NCBI RefSeq assembly: GCF_020532705.1
Contig: NZ_JAJAVD010000004.1
Span: 62,001 to 126,000, forward strand
Direction: 5' to 3'
From: Methylobacillus caricis
GTDB taxonomy: Bacteria > Pseudomonadota > Gammaproteobacteria > Burkholderiales > Methylophilaceae
Length of the DNA: 64,000 bases
The translations under genes were made by a program, and so were the position numbers. Below the pieces are notes generated by a model. The model saw nothing but the letters and a program-made list of their open reading frames with translations, did not search any database and was not told the DNA's origin. This document shows positions 1 to 14,170 of this stretch, in pieces. How positions within the stretch are numbered: position 1 is the first letter of the stretch; every line of letters starts with the position of its first letter.

Positions 1-1
1 A

Positions 2-886
2 ATCATCCTGGCACGCCTGCGCGAGCGCGAGGTCGATAACCGCATGAATGTCACAGAATCGGAAATTGACAATTTCCTGACTACGCAATCGTCGCGAAAC
101 GATATTCAGGATGAGTTCGAAGTATCGCACATTCTGGTGCGCGCGCCTGAAGAAGGCAGCCCGGAAGAGTTGCAGAAGCTCAAATCAAAAGCGGAAACCG
201 CTTTGAAAGAATTGCAAGGTGGCACTGATTTTGCACAGGTCTCGGCAGCCTTTTCAGATGCTCCCAATGCACTGGAGGGCGGCAATCTGGGCTGGAAAAC
301 AGCGTCCCAATTACCATCCTTGTTCGTGGATGCATTACAGCCGTTGCAAGCTGGACAACTCACCACAGTTTTGCGTAGCCCCAATGGCTACCATATCCTG
401 AAACTCACAAACCGGCGTGGTGGCAGCTCTCCTCTGGTAGTTGACCAGACCCACGTCAGGCATATCCTGATCAAACTGAGCGAAGTCGTTTCAGAACAAG
501 ATGCCGAGCACAAAATCGGCTCGATCAAGGAACGGCTGGATAACGGTGCAGACTTTGCCGAACTGGCACGCCAGTATTCAGAAGATGCCTCAGCCAACAA
601 TGGCGGCGATCTTGGCTGGACCAACCCAGGAGATACCGTACCCCAGTTCGAAAAAGTCATGAATGCCCTGCAACCGAATGAAATCAGCGAGCCGGTGCGC
701 ACACCTTTTGGCTGGCATATCATTCAGGTAGTTGAGCGTCGCAAGCAGGACATGAGCAAGGAAGCCGCACGCCTCAAGGCCCGTCAGGAAATACGTGCTC
801 GCAAGTCTGATGAAAGCTACCAGGATTGGGTACGAGAATTACGCGATCGCGCCTATGTTGAGTACCGACTGGAAGACAAATACTAG
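2..886 (+). CDS. surA: Periplasmic chaperone/peptidyl-prolyl isomerase SurA, 3' part
   Basis: SurA escorts unfolded outer-membrane proteins through the periplasm to the BAM complex. The gene enters from the left edge already in frame: codons before the ATG at 44 read [10 protein letters not shown], so that ATG is internal and the N-terminus is missing. Two parvulin (rotamase) domains are visible, one beginning near [11 protein letters not shown] and one near [10 protein letters not shown], each with the usual GGDLGW- or GGNLGW-type strand and a final GWHI or GYHI motif. A short C-terminal helix ends the protein. pdxA follows after 7 bases, the classic surA-pdxA-rsmA order. Confidence 0.95.
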   Translation: MILARLREREVDNRMNVTESEIDNFLTTQSSRNDIQDEFEVSHILVRAPEEGSPEELQKLKSKAETALKELQGGTDFAQVSAAFSDAPNALEGGNLGWKTASQLPSLFVDALQPLQAGQLTTVLRSPNGYHILKLTNRRGGSSPLVVDQTHVRHILIKLSEVVSEQDAEHKIGSIKERLDNGADFAELARQYSEDASANNGGDLGWTNPGDTVPQFEKVMNALQPNEISEPVRTPFGWHIIQVVERRKQDMSKEAARLKARQEIRARKSDESYQDWVRELRDRAYVEYRLEDKY

Positions 887-893
887 TCACGCG

Positions 894-1892
894 GTGAACG
901 TCCTGACTCACATCGCCCTCACCGCAGGCGAGCCGGCAGGCATAGGCATTGACTTGTGCGTCATGCTTGCCAGCCGCCCCCTGGAAGCCAGCATTGTCGT
1001 GATCGCCGACCAGAAGGTGCTCATCGAACGTGCCCTTCAGCTTGGCTTGCCGCTGGCCATCACTCCCTACCAGTCTGGGAAAAGACATCGCCATGAGGGT
1101 GGCGACACGCTGACCGTATTACATATTCCAGCCTCGGAAAAAGTGGTGCCAGGCCAGCTGGACAGCCGCAATGGGCAATATGTACTGCATACTCTGGAGC
1201 GTGCCATCGAAGGCTGTATCCAGCACGAGTTTGATGCGATGGTCACAGCTCCTGTACACAAAGGGATCATCAACGATGCCGGCATTGCCTTCACAGGCCA
1301 TACCGAATTTCTCGCTGAACGCACCACCACTGACCAGGTTGTCATGATGCTTGTTGGTGGTAATCTGCGGGTAGCCCTGGCAACCACTCACCTGCCCTTG
1401 GCAGAAGTCAGCCAGGCCATCACAAGGGAAAGCCTGGAAACTACCATCCGCATCCTGCATCACGACCTTGTCAAAAAATTCGGCATTCCCAATCCACGTA
1501 TCCTGGTCACCGGCCTTAACCCTCATGCAGGCGAAGGCGGGCATTTGGGTATGGAGGAAATCAATGTCATCACTCCAGTGCTTGATCGCTTGCGTGCTGT
1601 AGGCATGCAGCTCAAAGGCCCCTTGCCTGCAGATACATTATTTACCCAACACAACCTGCAGCAAGGGGATTGCGTGCTCGCGATGTATCACGACCAGGGG
1701 TTGCCAGTTTTGAAACATGCCAGTTTTGGCGGAGGCGTCAATGTCACACTGGGCTTGCCCATCATCCGCACCTCGGTGGACCACGGCACAGCATTGGATC
1801 TTGCTGGACGCGGCAATATCGATATCGGCAGCCTGCTGGCAGCCATAGACCTTGCCATCACTCTAGCCCGCCATGGCAGAAACAATATATGA
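894..1892 (+). CDS. pdxA: 4-hydroxythreonine-4-phosphate dehydrogenase
   Basis: PdxA oxidises 4-phosphohydroxy-L-threonine in the DXP-dependent pyridoxal phosphate pathway. I place the start at the GTG at 894 (product [16 protein letters not shown], read with initiator Met, 332 aa). An upstream in-frame ATG at 795 would overlap surA by about 90 bases and add residues the family lacks. Family motifs are present: [10 protein letters not shown] at the N-terminus, VTAPVHKG and [17 protein letters not shown], and [10 protein letters not shown], which carry the metal-binding histidines. The stop overlaps the rsmA start (ATGA at 1889-1892), indicating translational coupling. Confidence 0.93.
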   Translation: MNVLTHIALTAGEPAGIGIDLCVMLASRPLEASIVVIADQKVLIERALQLGLPLAITPYQSGKRHRHEGGDTLTVLHIPASEKVVPGQLDSRNGQYVLHTLERAIEGCIQHEFDAMVTAPVHKGIINDAGIAFTGHTEFLAERTTTDQVVMMLVGGNLRVALATTHLPLAEVSQAITRESLETTIRILHHDLVKKFGIPNPRILVTGLNPHAGEGGHLGMEEINVITPVLDRLRAVGMQLKGPLPADTLFTQHNLQQGDCVLAMYHDQGLPVLKHASFGGGVNVTLGLPIIRTSVDHGTALDLAGRGNIDIGSLLAAIDLAITLARHGRNNI

Positions 1893-2656
1893 AGCATATT
1901 GCAAAGAAACGTTTTGGCCAGAATTTCCTGACTGACCGCGCCATTATCAACAGCCTGATTGAAGCCATCGCGCCACAAGCCCAGGATTCCATGATTGAGA
2001 TTGGCCCAGGCCTCGGCGCCATGACGCAGCCACTGTTACAGCACCTTGATCACTTGCACGTGGTGGAAATAGATCGCGATATCATCAGCTGGATGCAGGA
2101 ATTTTATCCTGCAGGCAAAGTCACCATACACAATAGCGATGCCCTGAAATTTGACTTTACACGGATAAGCGACCATATCCGTGTCGTCGGCAACCTGCCG
2201 TACAACATCTCCACACCGATACTGTTTCATCTGTTGGACAACGTTTCTCACATTATCGATATGCATTTCATGTTGCAAAAGGAAGTGGTGGAGCGCATGG
2301 TGGCAGCCCCTTCAACATCCAGCTATGGCCGCTTGTCCGTGATGCTGCAATACCGCCTTCAGATGGAGTACCTGATCACCGTACCGCCTGAGGCATTTGA
2401 CCCCGCTCCCAAAGTCGAGTCCGCTTTTGTAAGGGCTGTCCCCTATGCCACCCTGCCGTATCCAGCAAAAGATGAGGCCTTGTTGGCCAGGATAGTCACA
2501 AGCGCGTTCGGCCAGCGCCGCAAAACCTTACGCAATACGCTGAAAGGCTTGCTGGACGATACAGGCTTCACTGCACTGGGGCTGGATTCACAATTGCGGG
2601 CAGAAAACCTGTCCGTTGCTGAATTCGTCAACATTGCCAATTACCTCGCCGATTAA
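1889..2656 (+). CDS. rsmA: 16S rRNA dimethyladenosine transferase
   Basis: RsmA (KsgA) dimethylates two adjacent adenines near the 3' end of 16S rRNA during 30S maturation. The start at 1889 overlaps the pdxA stop and gives [14 protein letters not shown], the usual family N-terminus, for 255 aa. A longer frame open from 1670 is an out-of-frame extension through pdxA. SAM-binding motif I is [11 protein letters not shown], and the catalytic NLPYNIS motif lies near residue 105. The C-terminal small domain includes [10 protein letters not shown]. Last gene of the surA-pdxA-rsmA operon. Confidence 0.96.
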   Translation: MKHIAKKRFGQNFLTDRAIINSLIEAIAPQAQDSMIEIGPGLGAMTQPLLQHLDHLHVVEIDRDIISWMQEFYPAGKVTIHNSDALKFDFTRISDHIRVVGNLPYNISTPILFHLLDNVSHIIDMHFMLQKEVVERMVAAPSTSSYGRLSVMLQYRLQMEYLITVPPEAFDPAPKVESAFVRAVPYATLPYPAKDEALLARIVTSAFGQRRKTLRNTLKGLLDDTGFTALGLDSQLRAENLSVAEFVNIANYLAD

Positions 2657-2667
2657 GTGGCAACTGA

Positions 2668-3354
<687 letters not shown>

Positions 3355-3370
3355 ACAGCGACATCCCAAT

Positions 3371-3400
3371 AAAAAAGCCGGGCCCATGCCCGGCTTTTTT
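3371..3400. terminator. Bidirectional terminator between adk and the chemoreceptor gene
   Basis: A-run, then AAGCCGGGC, a CAT loop and GCCCGGCTT, then a T-run. The flanking A and T tracts make it work in both directions, fitting convergent adk (+) and the chemoreceptor gene (-). Confidence 0.9.
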
Positions 3401-3414
3401 ATTTAGTGGGTGAA

Positions 3415-5142
3415 TTAAAATTCAGTCCAATCATCTCCAGACATTGGCGATGCCGCTATTGATGCAGAAGCTGGCGTACTATTGGCAGCGGCCGGCTTCG
3501 TACGCGCTGGCCCGGACTTGACAACCGCCTTGGGCTTGATGATATTGCCGGGTTTGGCTTTTACTGCAGGAGCCCCAACTGGCTTGGCTTGCCATCCGCT
3601 GATCTTGAATACGCTGACAGCCTGGGCCAAATTGGCTGCCTGGTCCTGTAAGGACTGTGAAGCAGCGGCAGCCTCCTCCACCAATGCTGCATTCTGCTGG
3701 GTAACTTCATCCATTTGTCCGATGGCTTGATTGACCTGCTCAATACCCGTGCTTTGCTCTTGGCTGGCAGCGCTGATCTCGCTCACAATATCCGTCACTC
3801 GTTTCACACTGTTAACGACCTCAGTCATGGTGGAACCAGCCTGTTCAACCAGTCTGCTGCCAGCATCCACGCTAGCAACTGAATCACCGATCAAGGTCTT
3901 GATTTCCTTGGCGGCATTGGCCGAGCGTTGCGCCAGGCTACGAACTTCCGTGGCCACTACGGCAAAGCCACGCCCCTGCTCTCCCGCACGCGCCGCCTCC
4001 ACCGCCGCATTCAAGGCAAGAATATTAGTCTGGAATGCAATGCCATCGATCACACCGATAATATCGGCAATACGCTTGGACGACTCGGTAATTGCACTCA
4101 TTGTGGCAATGACCTGCTCGACCACTTCTCCACCCTGGACAGCGACACCAGAGGCGGATACCGCCAGCTGATTGGCCTGGCGGGCATTATCCGCATTTTG
4201 TTTCACGGTTGAAGTCAGCTCTTCCATTGCCGAGGCCGTTTCTTCCAACGAGCTTGCTTGTTCTTCAGTACGGGAAGAGAGATCGAGATTACCTGTAGCA
4301 ATTTCGCTGGATGCGGTCGCAATCGTCTCGGTACCATGGCGCACCTCGCCGACAATATTGGCAAGGTTTTCATTCATTGCCTTCAATGCTGCCAACAGTT
4401 GCCCGATCTCGTCTTTGGAGTCTACGGTGACTACATTGGTCAAATCTCCATCTGCCACGGCTCTTGCCACATTGACCGCTTTGGATAATGGACGTGTGAT
4501 ACTGAGGGAGAGACGCCAAGCAAAGGCGGCCCCTATAATCAACGCAATCATGCCCAGCGTAATCAATACCCAGATACTGGACTGCCTCACTTGCTGAATT
4601 TCTTCCGAAGCCTGGTTGATAACATCTTGCTCAAACTTCACCAGGGCATTAATGCTATCGAAATACTTCTGGCGAGCAGGGATAAATTCCGCCACTATTT
4701 TCTGTTCCAGCAAGGCTGCATCAACACCGCTCTCCTGCAATGAGAACAACATATTCCGAACCTGGTTATATTCCTTTTGCTTTTCAAAGACGTCATCCAA
4801 CTTCGCCTTCTCTTCAGGCTTCGTCAATATGCCTTCGAGCTTTTTCGCCAACTCTTTATTGATAGCAGCAACTTCCTGAATCTGCACCTTGTAGTAATCC
4901 TGCACGTTCTTGTCTTGATTCTTGAGTGCTGCCAGGGTCCTCAAGCCATTCTGCACGCCATTAGACGCCCACTCCGTGGTAACCCGCTCTGTAGGCAATT
5001 CCACCTCGGACATCCTTCGGGCAGTATTTCCAACCTCGCCTAACCGAGTAATCCCCACAATCACCATCACCACCATCAACAGTAAAATAACGGTAAACCC
5101 CCCGCCCAATCTTGCGCCTATTTTCAGGTCAGTCATTTTCAT
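3415..5142 (-). CDS. Methyl-accepting chemotaxis protein (Tar/Tsr type)
   Basis: Inner-membrane chemoreceptor of 575 aa. It has a membrane helix near residues 12-32 and a periplasmic four-helix-bundle ligand domain to about 189. A second membrane helix ([19 protein letters not shown]), a HAMP domain and a long cytoplasmic coiled coil follow. The signalling tip carries the very conserved stretch [19 protein letters not shown] and [10 protein letters not shown] that contacts CheA/CheW. The C-terminus ends DDWTEF, reminiscent of the NWETF tether for CheR/CheB after a Pro/Ala-rich linker. An AAGGAG site (minus strand) precedes the start. It is a lone gene here with no che genes nearby, and the ligand cannot be told from sequence. 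Confidence 0.95.
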   Translation of the reverse strand: MKMTDLKIGARLGGGFTVILLLMVVMVIVGITRLGEVGNTARRMSEVELPTERVTTEWASNGVQNGLRTLAALKNQDKNVQDYYKVQIQEVAAINKELAKKLEGILTKPEEKAKLDDVFEKQKEYNQVRNMLFSLQESGVDAALLEQKIVAEFIPARQKYFDSINALVKFEQDVINQASEEIQQVRQSSIWVLITLGMIALIIGAAFAWRLSLSITRPLSKAVNVARAVADGDLTNVVTVDSKDEIGQLLAALKAMNENLANIVGEVRHGTETIATASSEIATGNLDLSSRTEEQASSLEETASAMEELTSTVKQNADNARQANQLAVSASGVAVQGGEVVEQVIATMSAITESSKRIADIIGVIDGIAFQTNILALNAAVEAARAGEQGRGFAVVATEVRSLAQRSANAAKEIKTLIGDSVASVDAGSRLVEQAGSTMTEVVNSVKRVTDIVSEISAASQEQSTGIEQVNQAIGQMDEVTQQNAALVEEAAAASQSLQDQAANLAQAVSVFKISGWQAKPVGAPAVKAKPGNIIKPKAVVKSGPARTKPAAANSTPASASIAASPMSGDDWTEF

Positions 5143-8045
<2,903 letters not shown>

Positions 8046-8048
8046 AAC

Positions 8049-8591
8049 ATGCATATGCGCGCCGCCCGCTGGATACTGATCGCCCTGTTGCTGGCCCTGA
8101 CTGCCTGCGGATTCAAGATGCGCGGCGTGGCAGATCTCAAGTTCAACACGCTTTACATCCAGGGCCCCACCATCTCCATCTCCAAACCGTTCAAGCGCCA
8201 GGTGGCCATCAATGGCGTCAAGATCGTCAGCTCTGCCGACCAGGCAGACCTCTTGCTGGAGATCATGAGCGAAGCGCAGGAACAGCGCATTCTTTCCTTG
8301 AGCGGCCGCGGTCTGGTACGTGAGTACGAGTTGTTCTACACAGTGAACTTCCGCCTGCGCGACCCCTCCAGTGAAACCTGGGGCGATGTGCAAATCATCA
8401 AGGGCAGGCGTGAAATCACCTATGATGACTCGCAACTGCTAGCAAAACAGCTGGAGCAGGAGCGTTTGTACAATGACATGAAAGATGATGCAGTACGCGA
8501 ACTGCTGCGCCGCCTGGTGGTACAACGACCGGATAAAAGCAAGCCGCGCGCTGCCGACCTCAAGTCACTAGACGACGAAACGGTGGAATGA
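8049..8591 (+). CDS. lptE: LPS-assembly lipoprotein LptE
   Basis: LptE plugs the LptD barrel that places lipopolysaccharide in the outer leaflet. The 180-aa product begins with a lipoprotein signal (RWILIALLLALTAC), with cleavage before the Cys of the LTAC lipobox. It continues CGFKMRG, typical of LptE/RlpB. The C-terminal part is charged and helical. The position between leuS and holA is the usual proteobacterial location, which supports the call where sequence conservation is low. Its ATGA overlaps holA. Confidence 0.9.
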   Translation: MHMRAARWILIALLLALTACGFKMRGVADLKFNTLYIQGPTISISKPFKRQVAINGVKIVSSADQADLLLEIMSEAQEQRILSLSGRGLVREYELFYTVNFRLRDPSSETWGDVQIIKGRREITYDDSQLLAKQLEQERLYNDMKDDAVRELLRRLVVQRPDKSKPRAADLKSLDDETVE

Positions 8592-9601
8592 GGCTACAGC
8601 CACAACAGCTTGCCCAGCATTTGAGCCAGGGCTTGCGCCCGCTATACATACTCATGGGCGACGAACCTCTGGCGCAGCGCGAATGCCTGGATGCAATCCG
8701 TGCGGCGGCACGTGCCGCTGGCCATGATGAACGCAGCAGCCTGGTGGTGGAACGCAATTTCAATTGGCAGCAGGTTGCGGCCTTCGGGCAATCCATATCT
8801 CTCTTTGCCAGCCGTCGCATCCTGGAAATCGCCATCCCTTCCGGCAAGCCAGGCACCGATGGCAGCAAGGCCTTGCAGGCACTGGCTGAACATCCGGCAG
8901 AAGATACCGTCACCATCATCATCCTGCCCAAGCTGGACAAGGATGGTAAAAACAGTGCATGGTATAGCGCATTGGAAAATGCGGGCGTTTCGCTGGCGTT
9001 GCTGGAAATTGATCCCGCTCAACTGCCACAGTGGATATCCACCCGGCTCGCCTTGCAGCAACAACAGGCTGATCGCGAAACTCTGGAATTCCTCGCGCAC
9101 CAGGTAGAAGGCAACCTGCTGGCGGCGCACCAGGAAATCCAGAAGCTGGGATTGTTGTTCCCCACAGGCATGCTGAATGCTGAAAGCGTACGTGAGGCAG
9201 TGCTCAATGTGTCTCGCTATGATGCATTCCAGCTTGGTGAAGCGGTGCTCGCCGGTGATGACGAGCGTACCGTGCGCATACTGCATGGATTGCGGGATGA
9301 AGGTGCCCAGCCGGTTGCCGTCATGAGCGCGCTGGGCTGGGGATTGCGCGGACTGATCAAGGTCAAGTACGCTGAATCTCAGGGCAACAATGTCACTAGC
9401 GCCATGCAGCAGGCACGAATTTATGGCGACAGGCAGAACCAGGTCAAACGTGCGCTGTCTCGATTAAGCATGCGCCAGCTGGAAGCCGCGTTGCAGAAAC
9501 TGGCTGAGATAGATAAGGCAGCCAAGGGCCTCATGCATAATGACGCATGGCTGGAGATTTCGAGGCTATGCTTCGGCCTCGCCCGCATAGGCAGAAAATA
9601 A
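8588..9601 (+). CDS. holA: DNA polymerase III delta subunit
   Basis: HolA opens the beta sliding clamp as part of the clamp-loader complex. The 337-aa protein has the delta N-terminal region ([23 protein letters not shown]), the helical [13 protein letters not shown] region and a C-terminal collar ([15 protein letters not shown]). As normal for delta, there is no functional P-loop. Its start overlaps the lptE stop by four bases, so the two are probably coupled. Confidence 0.94.
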   Translation: MRLQPQQLAQHLSQGLRPLYILMGDEPLAQRECLDAIRAAARAAGHDERSSLVVERNFNWQQVAAFGQSISLFASRRILEIAIPSGKPGTDGSKALQALAEHPAEDTVTIIILPKLDKDGKNSAWYSALENAGVSLALLEIDPAQLPQWISTRLALQQQQADRETLEFLAHQVEGNLLAAHQEIQKLGLLFPTGMLNAESVREAVLNVSRYDAFQLGEAVLAGDDERTVRILHGLRDEGAQPVAVMSALGWGLRGLIKVKYAESQGNNVTSAMQQARIYGDRQNQVKRALSRLSMRQLEAALQKLAEIDKAAKGLMHNDAWLEISRLCFGLARIGRK

Positions 9602-9611
9602 AAGGCAGGAA

Positions 9612-10871
9612 ATGGACGATATCAAACACTATATGCAGCAATTAGGCATTGAAGCCCGCGCGGCTTCACGTGCCATGGCCAGGGCCAGTACCAATACCAA
9701 GAACCAGGCACTACGTGCCATTGCTGCGGCCGTCCGTCGCGAGCACTCCGCGCTGCTTGCCGCCAACCATGCAGACCTGGAAGCCGCACGCCGCAATGGC
9801 CTGGAACCTGCCATGCTGGATAGATTGGTACTGTCAGAAAAAGGCATACACACCATGGCGGAAGGCCTGGAGCAAATTGCCGCGCTACCTGATCCTATTG
9901 GTGAAATGTCAGACTTCAAATACCGCCCTTCGGGCATCCAGATCGGCAAGATGCGCGTACCGCTGGGCGTGATCGGCATCATCTATGAAGCCAGGCCCAA
10001 CGTCACGGCTGACGCCGCCGGCCTCTGCATCAAGTCGGGCAATGCAGCCATCCTGCGCGGTGGCTCTGAAGCCATCCAGTGCAACCAGGTGCTGGCCGAG
10101 CTGGTACACGAGGGCTTGGCCGCCGCTGGCCTGCCTGCAACAGCAGTACAGGTGGTCACCACCACAGACCGCGCAGCCGTAGGTGAGCTCATTACCATGA
10201 AGGATTATGTGGACGTGATTGTGCCTCGCGGTGGCAAGGGCTTGATAGAGCGTATCTCCAATGATGCCCGCATCCCTGTCATCAAGCACTTGGACGGTAA
10301 TTGCCATGTGTATGTCGATGCAGGTGCAGACCTCGACAAGGCAGTACGCATACTGGAAAACTCCAAGACCCAGCGCCTGGGCACCTGCAACACCGCGGAG
10401 TCCCTGCTGGTCGCGCGCAGCATTGCAAGCGAGGCCTTGCCTCTGCTTGCCAACATGCTGCTGGAAAAAGGCGTTGAAATCCGTGGCTGTGAAGAAACGC
10501 GGACCCTGGTGCCGGCAGCTAAGCCAGCCACCGATCGAGACTATTACACTGAATACCTGGCAGCGATTATCTCGGTTAAGGTTGTGGCAGACGTGGACGA
10601 AGCCATTGCCCACATCAACAAATATTCGTCACAACACACTGACGCCATTGTCACCGAGGACTATACCCGTGCCCGGCAGTTCCTGCGCGAGGTGGACTCC
10701 AGCAGCGTGATCGTCAATGCCTCTACCCGCTTTGCTGATGGTTTTGAATATGGCCTGGGCGCCGAAATCGGTATCTCCACCGACAAGCTGCATGCCCGCG
10801 GCCCGGTCGGACTGGAAGGCCTCACCAGCCTCAAGTACATTGTGCTGGGTGATGGTGAGGTCAGAGCCTGA
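9612..10871 (+). CDS. proA: Gamma-glutamyl phosphate reductase
   Basis: ProA reduces glutamyl-5-phosphate to the semialdehyde in proline synthesis, using NADPH. The product is 419 aa, the normal length. The catalytic cysteine is C259 in [13 protein letters not shown]. The nucleotide-binding region contains [14 protein letters not shown] and ILRGGSEA, and [14 protein letters not shown] is the conserved substrate segment. It starts 10 bases after holA and is followed closely by nadD. proB is not in the window. Confidence 0.97.
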   Translation: MDDIKHYMQQLGIEARAASRAMARASTNTKNQALRAIAAAVRREHSALLAANHADLEAARRNGLEPAMLDRLVLSEKGIHTMAEGLEQIAALPDPIGEMSDFKYRPSGIQIGKMRVPLGVIGIIYEARPNVTADAAGLCIKSGNAAILRGGSEAIQCNQVLAELVHEGLAAAGLPATAVQVVTTTDRAAVGELITMKDYVDVIVPRGGKGLIERISNDARIPVIKHLDGNCHVYVDAGADLDKAVRILENSKTQRLGTCNTAESLLVARSIASEALPLLANMLLEKGVEIRGCEETRTLVPAAKPATDRDYYTEYLAAIISVKVVADVDEAIAHINKYSSQHTDAIVTEDYTRARQFLREVDSSSVIVNASTRFADGFEYGLGAEIGISTDKLHARGPVGLEGLTSLKYIVLGDGEVRA

Positions 10872-10895
10872 TGGGTTCAAACTCGCCTTGCAGGA

Positions 10896-11567
10896 ATGTC
10901 AGTTAACCCAACAATAGCCAAACCAGTGCCACTCATTGGCGTGATGGGTGGCACCTTTGACCCCATCCATTTCGGCCACCTGCGCATGGCGCAGGAACTG
11001 GCAGATGCCCTGAAGTTGGCAGAAGTACGCTTCATCCCCGCCGCCAACCCGCCGCATCGCGACCAGCCCATGACCTCTGCCGCACAACGCGCCGAAATGG
11101 TCGCTCTTGCGATTGCCGACAATCCCCTGTTCAAGCTGGATAGGCGAGAGCTGGATCGGGAAGGCTACTCATACACCATAGATACCCTGCAATCCCTGCA
11201 TGAAGAGCTGCAAGGCAAAGCAAGACTTTGCCTGCTGATGGGGCTGGATGCTTTTGCGGGAATCACTAGCTGGCATCGCTGGCAAGACCTGTTGCAGTTT
11301 GCTCATATTGTTGTAGCAAGCCGCCCAAATGCAGCATTTCTAGCAGACTGCTCGACCCTGCACCAGTTTCTGCAGGACCACATCCTCACAAATGCACAAC
11401 AGCTACATGAACAATCGCGATATGGCATCTGGATGCAAGAAATTACAGCGCTGGATATTTCTGCGACAAAAATTCGCTACCAGTTGGAACAAGGCTTGAT
11501 GCCACGTTATCTTTTGCCCAACGAAGTACTATCATATATTCAGCAACACAAGCTGCTAGCTGAATAA
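10896..11567 (+). CDS. nadD: Nicotinate-nucleotide adenylyltransferase
   Basis: NadD adenylates nicotinate mononucleotide in NAD synthesis. The N-terminus has the nucleotidyltransferase signature GGTFDPIHFGHLR near residue 19. FIPAANPPHR and the C-terminal ISATKIRYQL correspond to the ISxTxIR motif. 223 aa. The start at 10896 lies 24 bases after proA. In many relatives rsfS and rlmH follow nadD. Here they do not: the next region is short and apparently non-coding, then the biotin operon converges. Confidence 0.94.
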   Translation: MSVNPTIAKPVPLIGVMGGTFDPIHFGHLRMAQELADALKLAEVRFIPAANPPHRDQPMTSAAQRAEMVALAIADNPLFKLDRRELDREGYSYTIDTLQSLHEELQGKARLCLLMGLDAFAGITSWHRWQDLLQFAHIVVASRPNAAFLADCSTLHQFLQDHILTNAQQLHEQSRYGIWMQEITALDISATKIRYQLEQGLMPRYLLPNEVLSYIQQHKLLAE

Positions 11568-11622
11568 AACATATCCCATCCGCAATTCGTCATTGATTCG
11601 TGAAGCATGATCTCCAGTATTG

Positions 11623-11751
11623 ATGGATTTCTTTGACGATTTATTCATGAGCCCATCTGCGCGGGACAATGAAGTTGGAAAGAAGATGATCGAAGCATTA
11701 GCCCACATAGGTAAAGCAAAGCATTGGGCAAGAAGCGCTATGACAAACTAG
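11623..11751 (+). CDS. Possible 42-aa small ORF, unrecognised
   Basis: Between nadD and bioD an ORF reads MDFFDDLFMSPSARDNEVG and ends RSAMTN. It is acidic at the N-terminus and basic at the C-terminus. I see no ribosome site and do not recognise it. It may be a leftover of a longer gene in this rearranged junction, or chance. Confidence 0.2.
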   Translation: MDFFDDLFMSPSARDNEVGKKMIEALAHIGKAKHWARSAMTN

Positions 11752-11799
11752 CCAATAAAACTCATTAGCTTACTTACGATATCAAATTATAAAAACCAT

Positions 11800-12477
11800 T
11801 TACCGTGTAACCAATGCGGAAACAAGATGGATGTCAGCATCGATATTCGCCTCCTCTTGCCATGCTACAAACCCTAAGTAACTTCCTGGCATGCGCTGAC
11901 GCAATGTCTGCAGGTTCTCTTCCAGCATCGCCATCTCAGGATCAACCTGATTCGCCACCCAACCTGCCAGCTTCAATCCGCGCCGAGTGATAGCTTCCGC
12001 CGTCAACAACGCATGATTGATACAGCCTAAACGCATGCCGACCACTAGAATCAGTGGCAATCCTAACTTGACTGCCAGATCAGCAACATCATGCAGCTCG
12101 TCCAGCGGTACGTAAAAACCACCAGCGCCCTCGACAATCACGACATCCGCATTGGCTTGCAAACGCTCGAAAGCAGCTTTGATATGGTTCAGGTCTATCT
12201 GCACACCTGCTTGCCGGGCGGCAATATGTGGGGCAATCGCAGGCTCAAATGCGTAGGGGTTGATATCAGACAAAGGCAGATCAACGTTGCTTGCAGCCAG
12301 CAATTGTGTCACGTCTTCAGAGACCAGTTGCCCATGCCGGCGTTCGCAGCCTGAGGCCACTGGTTTCATCCCCGCACTGCGCAAGCTACGCTGGGCAAAC
12401 TGGCGCACCAGCATGCTGCTGATCGTGGTCTTGCCTACCCCGGTATCCGTGCCGGTCACAAAAAAAGCATGCTTCAT
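11800..12477 (-). CDS. bioD: Dethiobiotin synthetase
   Basis: BioD closes the ureido ring of biotin using CO2 and ATP. The 225-aa protein has the P-loop FFVTGTDTGVGKTT near residues 5-18 and the KPVASGC substrate motif. VEGAGGFYVPLDE also matches the family. Last gene of the minus-strand operon bioB-bioF-bioH-bioC-bioD, overlapping bioC by four bases. Confidence 0.96.
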   Translation of the reverse strand: MKHAFFVTGTDTGVGKTTISSMLVRQFAQRSLRSAGMKPVASGCERRHGQLVSEDVTQLLAASNVDLPLSDINPYAFEPAIAPHIAARQAGVQIDLNHIKAAFERLQANADVVIVEGAGGFYVPLDELHDVADLAVKLGLPLILVVGMRLGCINHALLTAEAITRRGLKLAGWVANQVDPEMAMLEENLQTLRQRMPGSYLGFVAWQEEANIDADIHLVSALVTR

Positions 12478-13352
12478 ACACTGCGCTTTTTGGGGTGGAA
12501 TTCTACAGTAGAAATGCCTGAAGCCTTGCTATGCACCGGTTTCCAGGCATGCCCATAGACCACTTCATAGGTTGCAGGCAACTTGCCTTCACTGCGATAT
12601 TGCTCGTAAGCGGCTGTCAGTTTTGCAAGAAAGCCTCGTCCCAGCAAGCCGCGCGGCCTGCCCGCTGCGGCATTGTGAGCACCGATGGCCTTGAGGTCTC
12701 GCATGACGGCCATGACATCATCATAGGTAAGCACAAAGCGCTCCACATCCAGCACTGGTGCGCTGAAACCGGCACGCACCAGCGCATCGCCGATGTCATG
12801 CATATCAATGAAGCGGCTGACATGTACATGGGCCGGCTCGGTGCTGGATGCTGCGCGTAATTCTTTCAGAGTATCAGGCCCGAACGTGCTGAACATCACC
12901 AGCCCTTCAGGGCGTAATACGCGATGCATTTCACCAAATGCCCGGTCAAGATCATTACACCACTGGATGGCCACGTTTGACCACACCAGGTCTACACTGG
13001 CACTGGCAAGCGGCAATTGCTCAATATCGCCACAGATGGCTGATGTCCGGCTGAAACCCAGAATACGTTTGAACAACGGCTGTTGCGCCAGGGTTTTTTG
13101 CAACATGCCGAGCGCAATGTCCAATGACAATACCTGGCTCCCGCTAAAGCGTTTGCCCAGTGCCACGCTGGCATGGCCAGTGCCACACCCGGCATCCAGG
13201 ATAGCGGCTGGCTGGAGCTTGATCAGGTCAAGCCGTTCAAACATGCGGCCACGAATTTCCTGTTGCAGGATGGCAGAAGCATCATAGTTATCTGCCGCAC
13301 GATGAAATGAAGCCCGCACCCTGGTTTTGTCTATCTGGTATTCATCCATCAT
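12474..13352 (-). CDS. bioC: Malonyl-ACP O-methyltransferase
   Basis: BioC methylates malonyl-ACP so that fatty-acid synthesis can build the pimeloyl chain of biotin. SAM motif I is ILDAGCGTGHASVALG, followed by LSLDIALGML (motif II) and DLVWSNVAIQWC (motif IV region). 292 aa with start MMDEYQIDKTRVRASFHRAA. Four-base overlaps with bioH upstream and bioD downstream indicate coupled translation. Its partner esterase BioH is adjacent, which supports the specific call over a generic methyltransferase. Confidence 0.93.
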   Translation of the reverse strand: MMDEYQIDKTRVRASFHRAADNYDASAILQQEIRGRMFERLDLIKLQPAAILDAGCGTGHASVALGKRFSGSQVLSLDIALGMLQKTLAQQPLFKRILGFSRTSAICGDIEQLPLASASVDLVWSNVAIQWCNDLDRAFGEMHRVLRPEGLVMFSTFGPDTLKELRAASSTEPAHVHVSRFIDMHDIGDALVRAGFSAPVLDVERFVLTYDDVMAVMRDLKAIGAHNAAAGRPRGLLGRGFLAKLTAAYEQYRSEGKLPATYEVVYGHAWKPVHSKASGISTVEFHPKKRSV

Positions 13353-14170
13353 GCTGTCAGCTCGGGATTTGGCGACTGCAACGACTGCTCAGTTTGCAAG
13401 AACGCAATAATGGATTCGATAAATTGTTGCGGATGGGAGAGGAAAGGCGCATGCCCGGCCCCTGCAATTACACGCAGTTGCCCGGCTGACAGATGCTGCG
13501 CCAGCCAATGAGCCGCTTGCACAGGTGCCAGCGTATCGCGGTCGCCATGGATCAGCAGCGTTTCCTGCCGCAGGGATGCTACCTGCTCCCTGAGATCATT
13601 CTCAAGCAAGACATTTAACGCCCTTTGCAATGATGCCGCTGAAGGTACAGGCCGTTCAGCAATTGCATGGCGCAACTGCTTGATTGTCGCACGGGCATCA
13701 CTGGCACCCATGCATTGCAGGGTAAGGAATTTCAGCAAGGTCGCATGGTAATCCTCCCCTACCTGCCGGGCAAATTTTTCAAACACGGCAGCCGCCATGC
13801 CATTTAGCCAAGGCTGTGGAGCGTCAGCATCGGTATTGATGAAGCGTGGCGTACTGCCCACCAGTACCAGCCGCCTGACGTACTGAGGATGGCTAAGTGC
13901 GAGGCTCATGGCAACCAATCCACCCAACGACCAGCCACAGATATCAGCATTTACCGGCAATTGCGGCAGCAACGCCTTTACGATCTCTTGCAAACTCTCG
14001 GCTGAAATATCCTGGCTGAACCCCATGCCTGGAAGATCGACAACATACAGCTCAAACTGCTTAGCGAGCTTTTTGACCAGAGGCTGCCACACACCGCCAT
14101 GCATGCCCCAGCCATGAATCAATACCAGCGGGCGCCCGCTGCCAGTGATTTGCACATGCAGTTGACTCAT
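13349..14170 (-). CDS. bioH: Pimeloyl-ACP methyl ester esterase
   Basis: BioH removes the methyl group added by BioC, ending pimeloyl-ACP synthesis. Alpha/beta hydrolase fold: oxyanion region LVLIHGWGMHG, nucleophile S81 in CGWSLGG, acid probably D212 in HGDRDTLAP, and histidine H240 in AGAGHAPF. 273 aa, slightly longer than the E. coli enzyme. It sits between bioF and bioC with four-base overlaps on both sides. Confidence 0.93.
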   Translation of the reverse strand: MSQLHVQITGSGRPLVLIHGWGMHGGVWQPLVKKLAKQFELYVVDLPGMGFSQDISAESLQEIVKALLPQLPVNADICGWSLGGLVAMSLALSHPQYVRRLVLVGSTPRFINTDADAPQPWLNGMAAAVFEKFARQVGEDYHATLLKFLTLQCMGASDARATIKQLRHAIAERPVPSAASLQRALNVLLENDLREQVASLRQETLLIHGDRDTLAPVQAAHWLAQHLSAGQLRVIAGAGHAPFLSHPQQFIESIIAFLQTEQSLQSPNPELTA

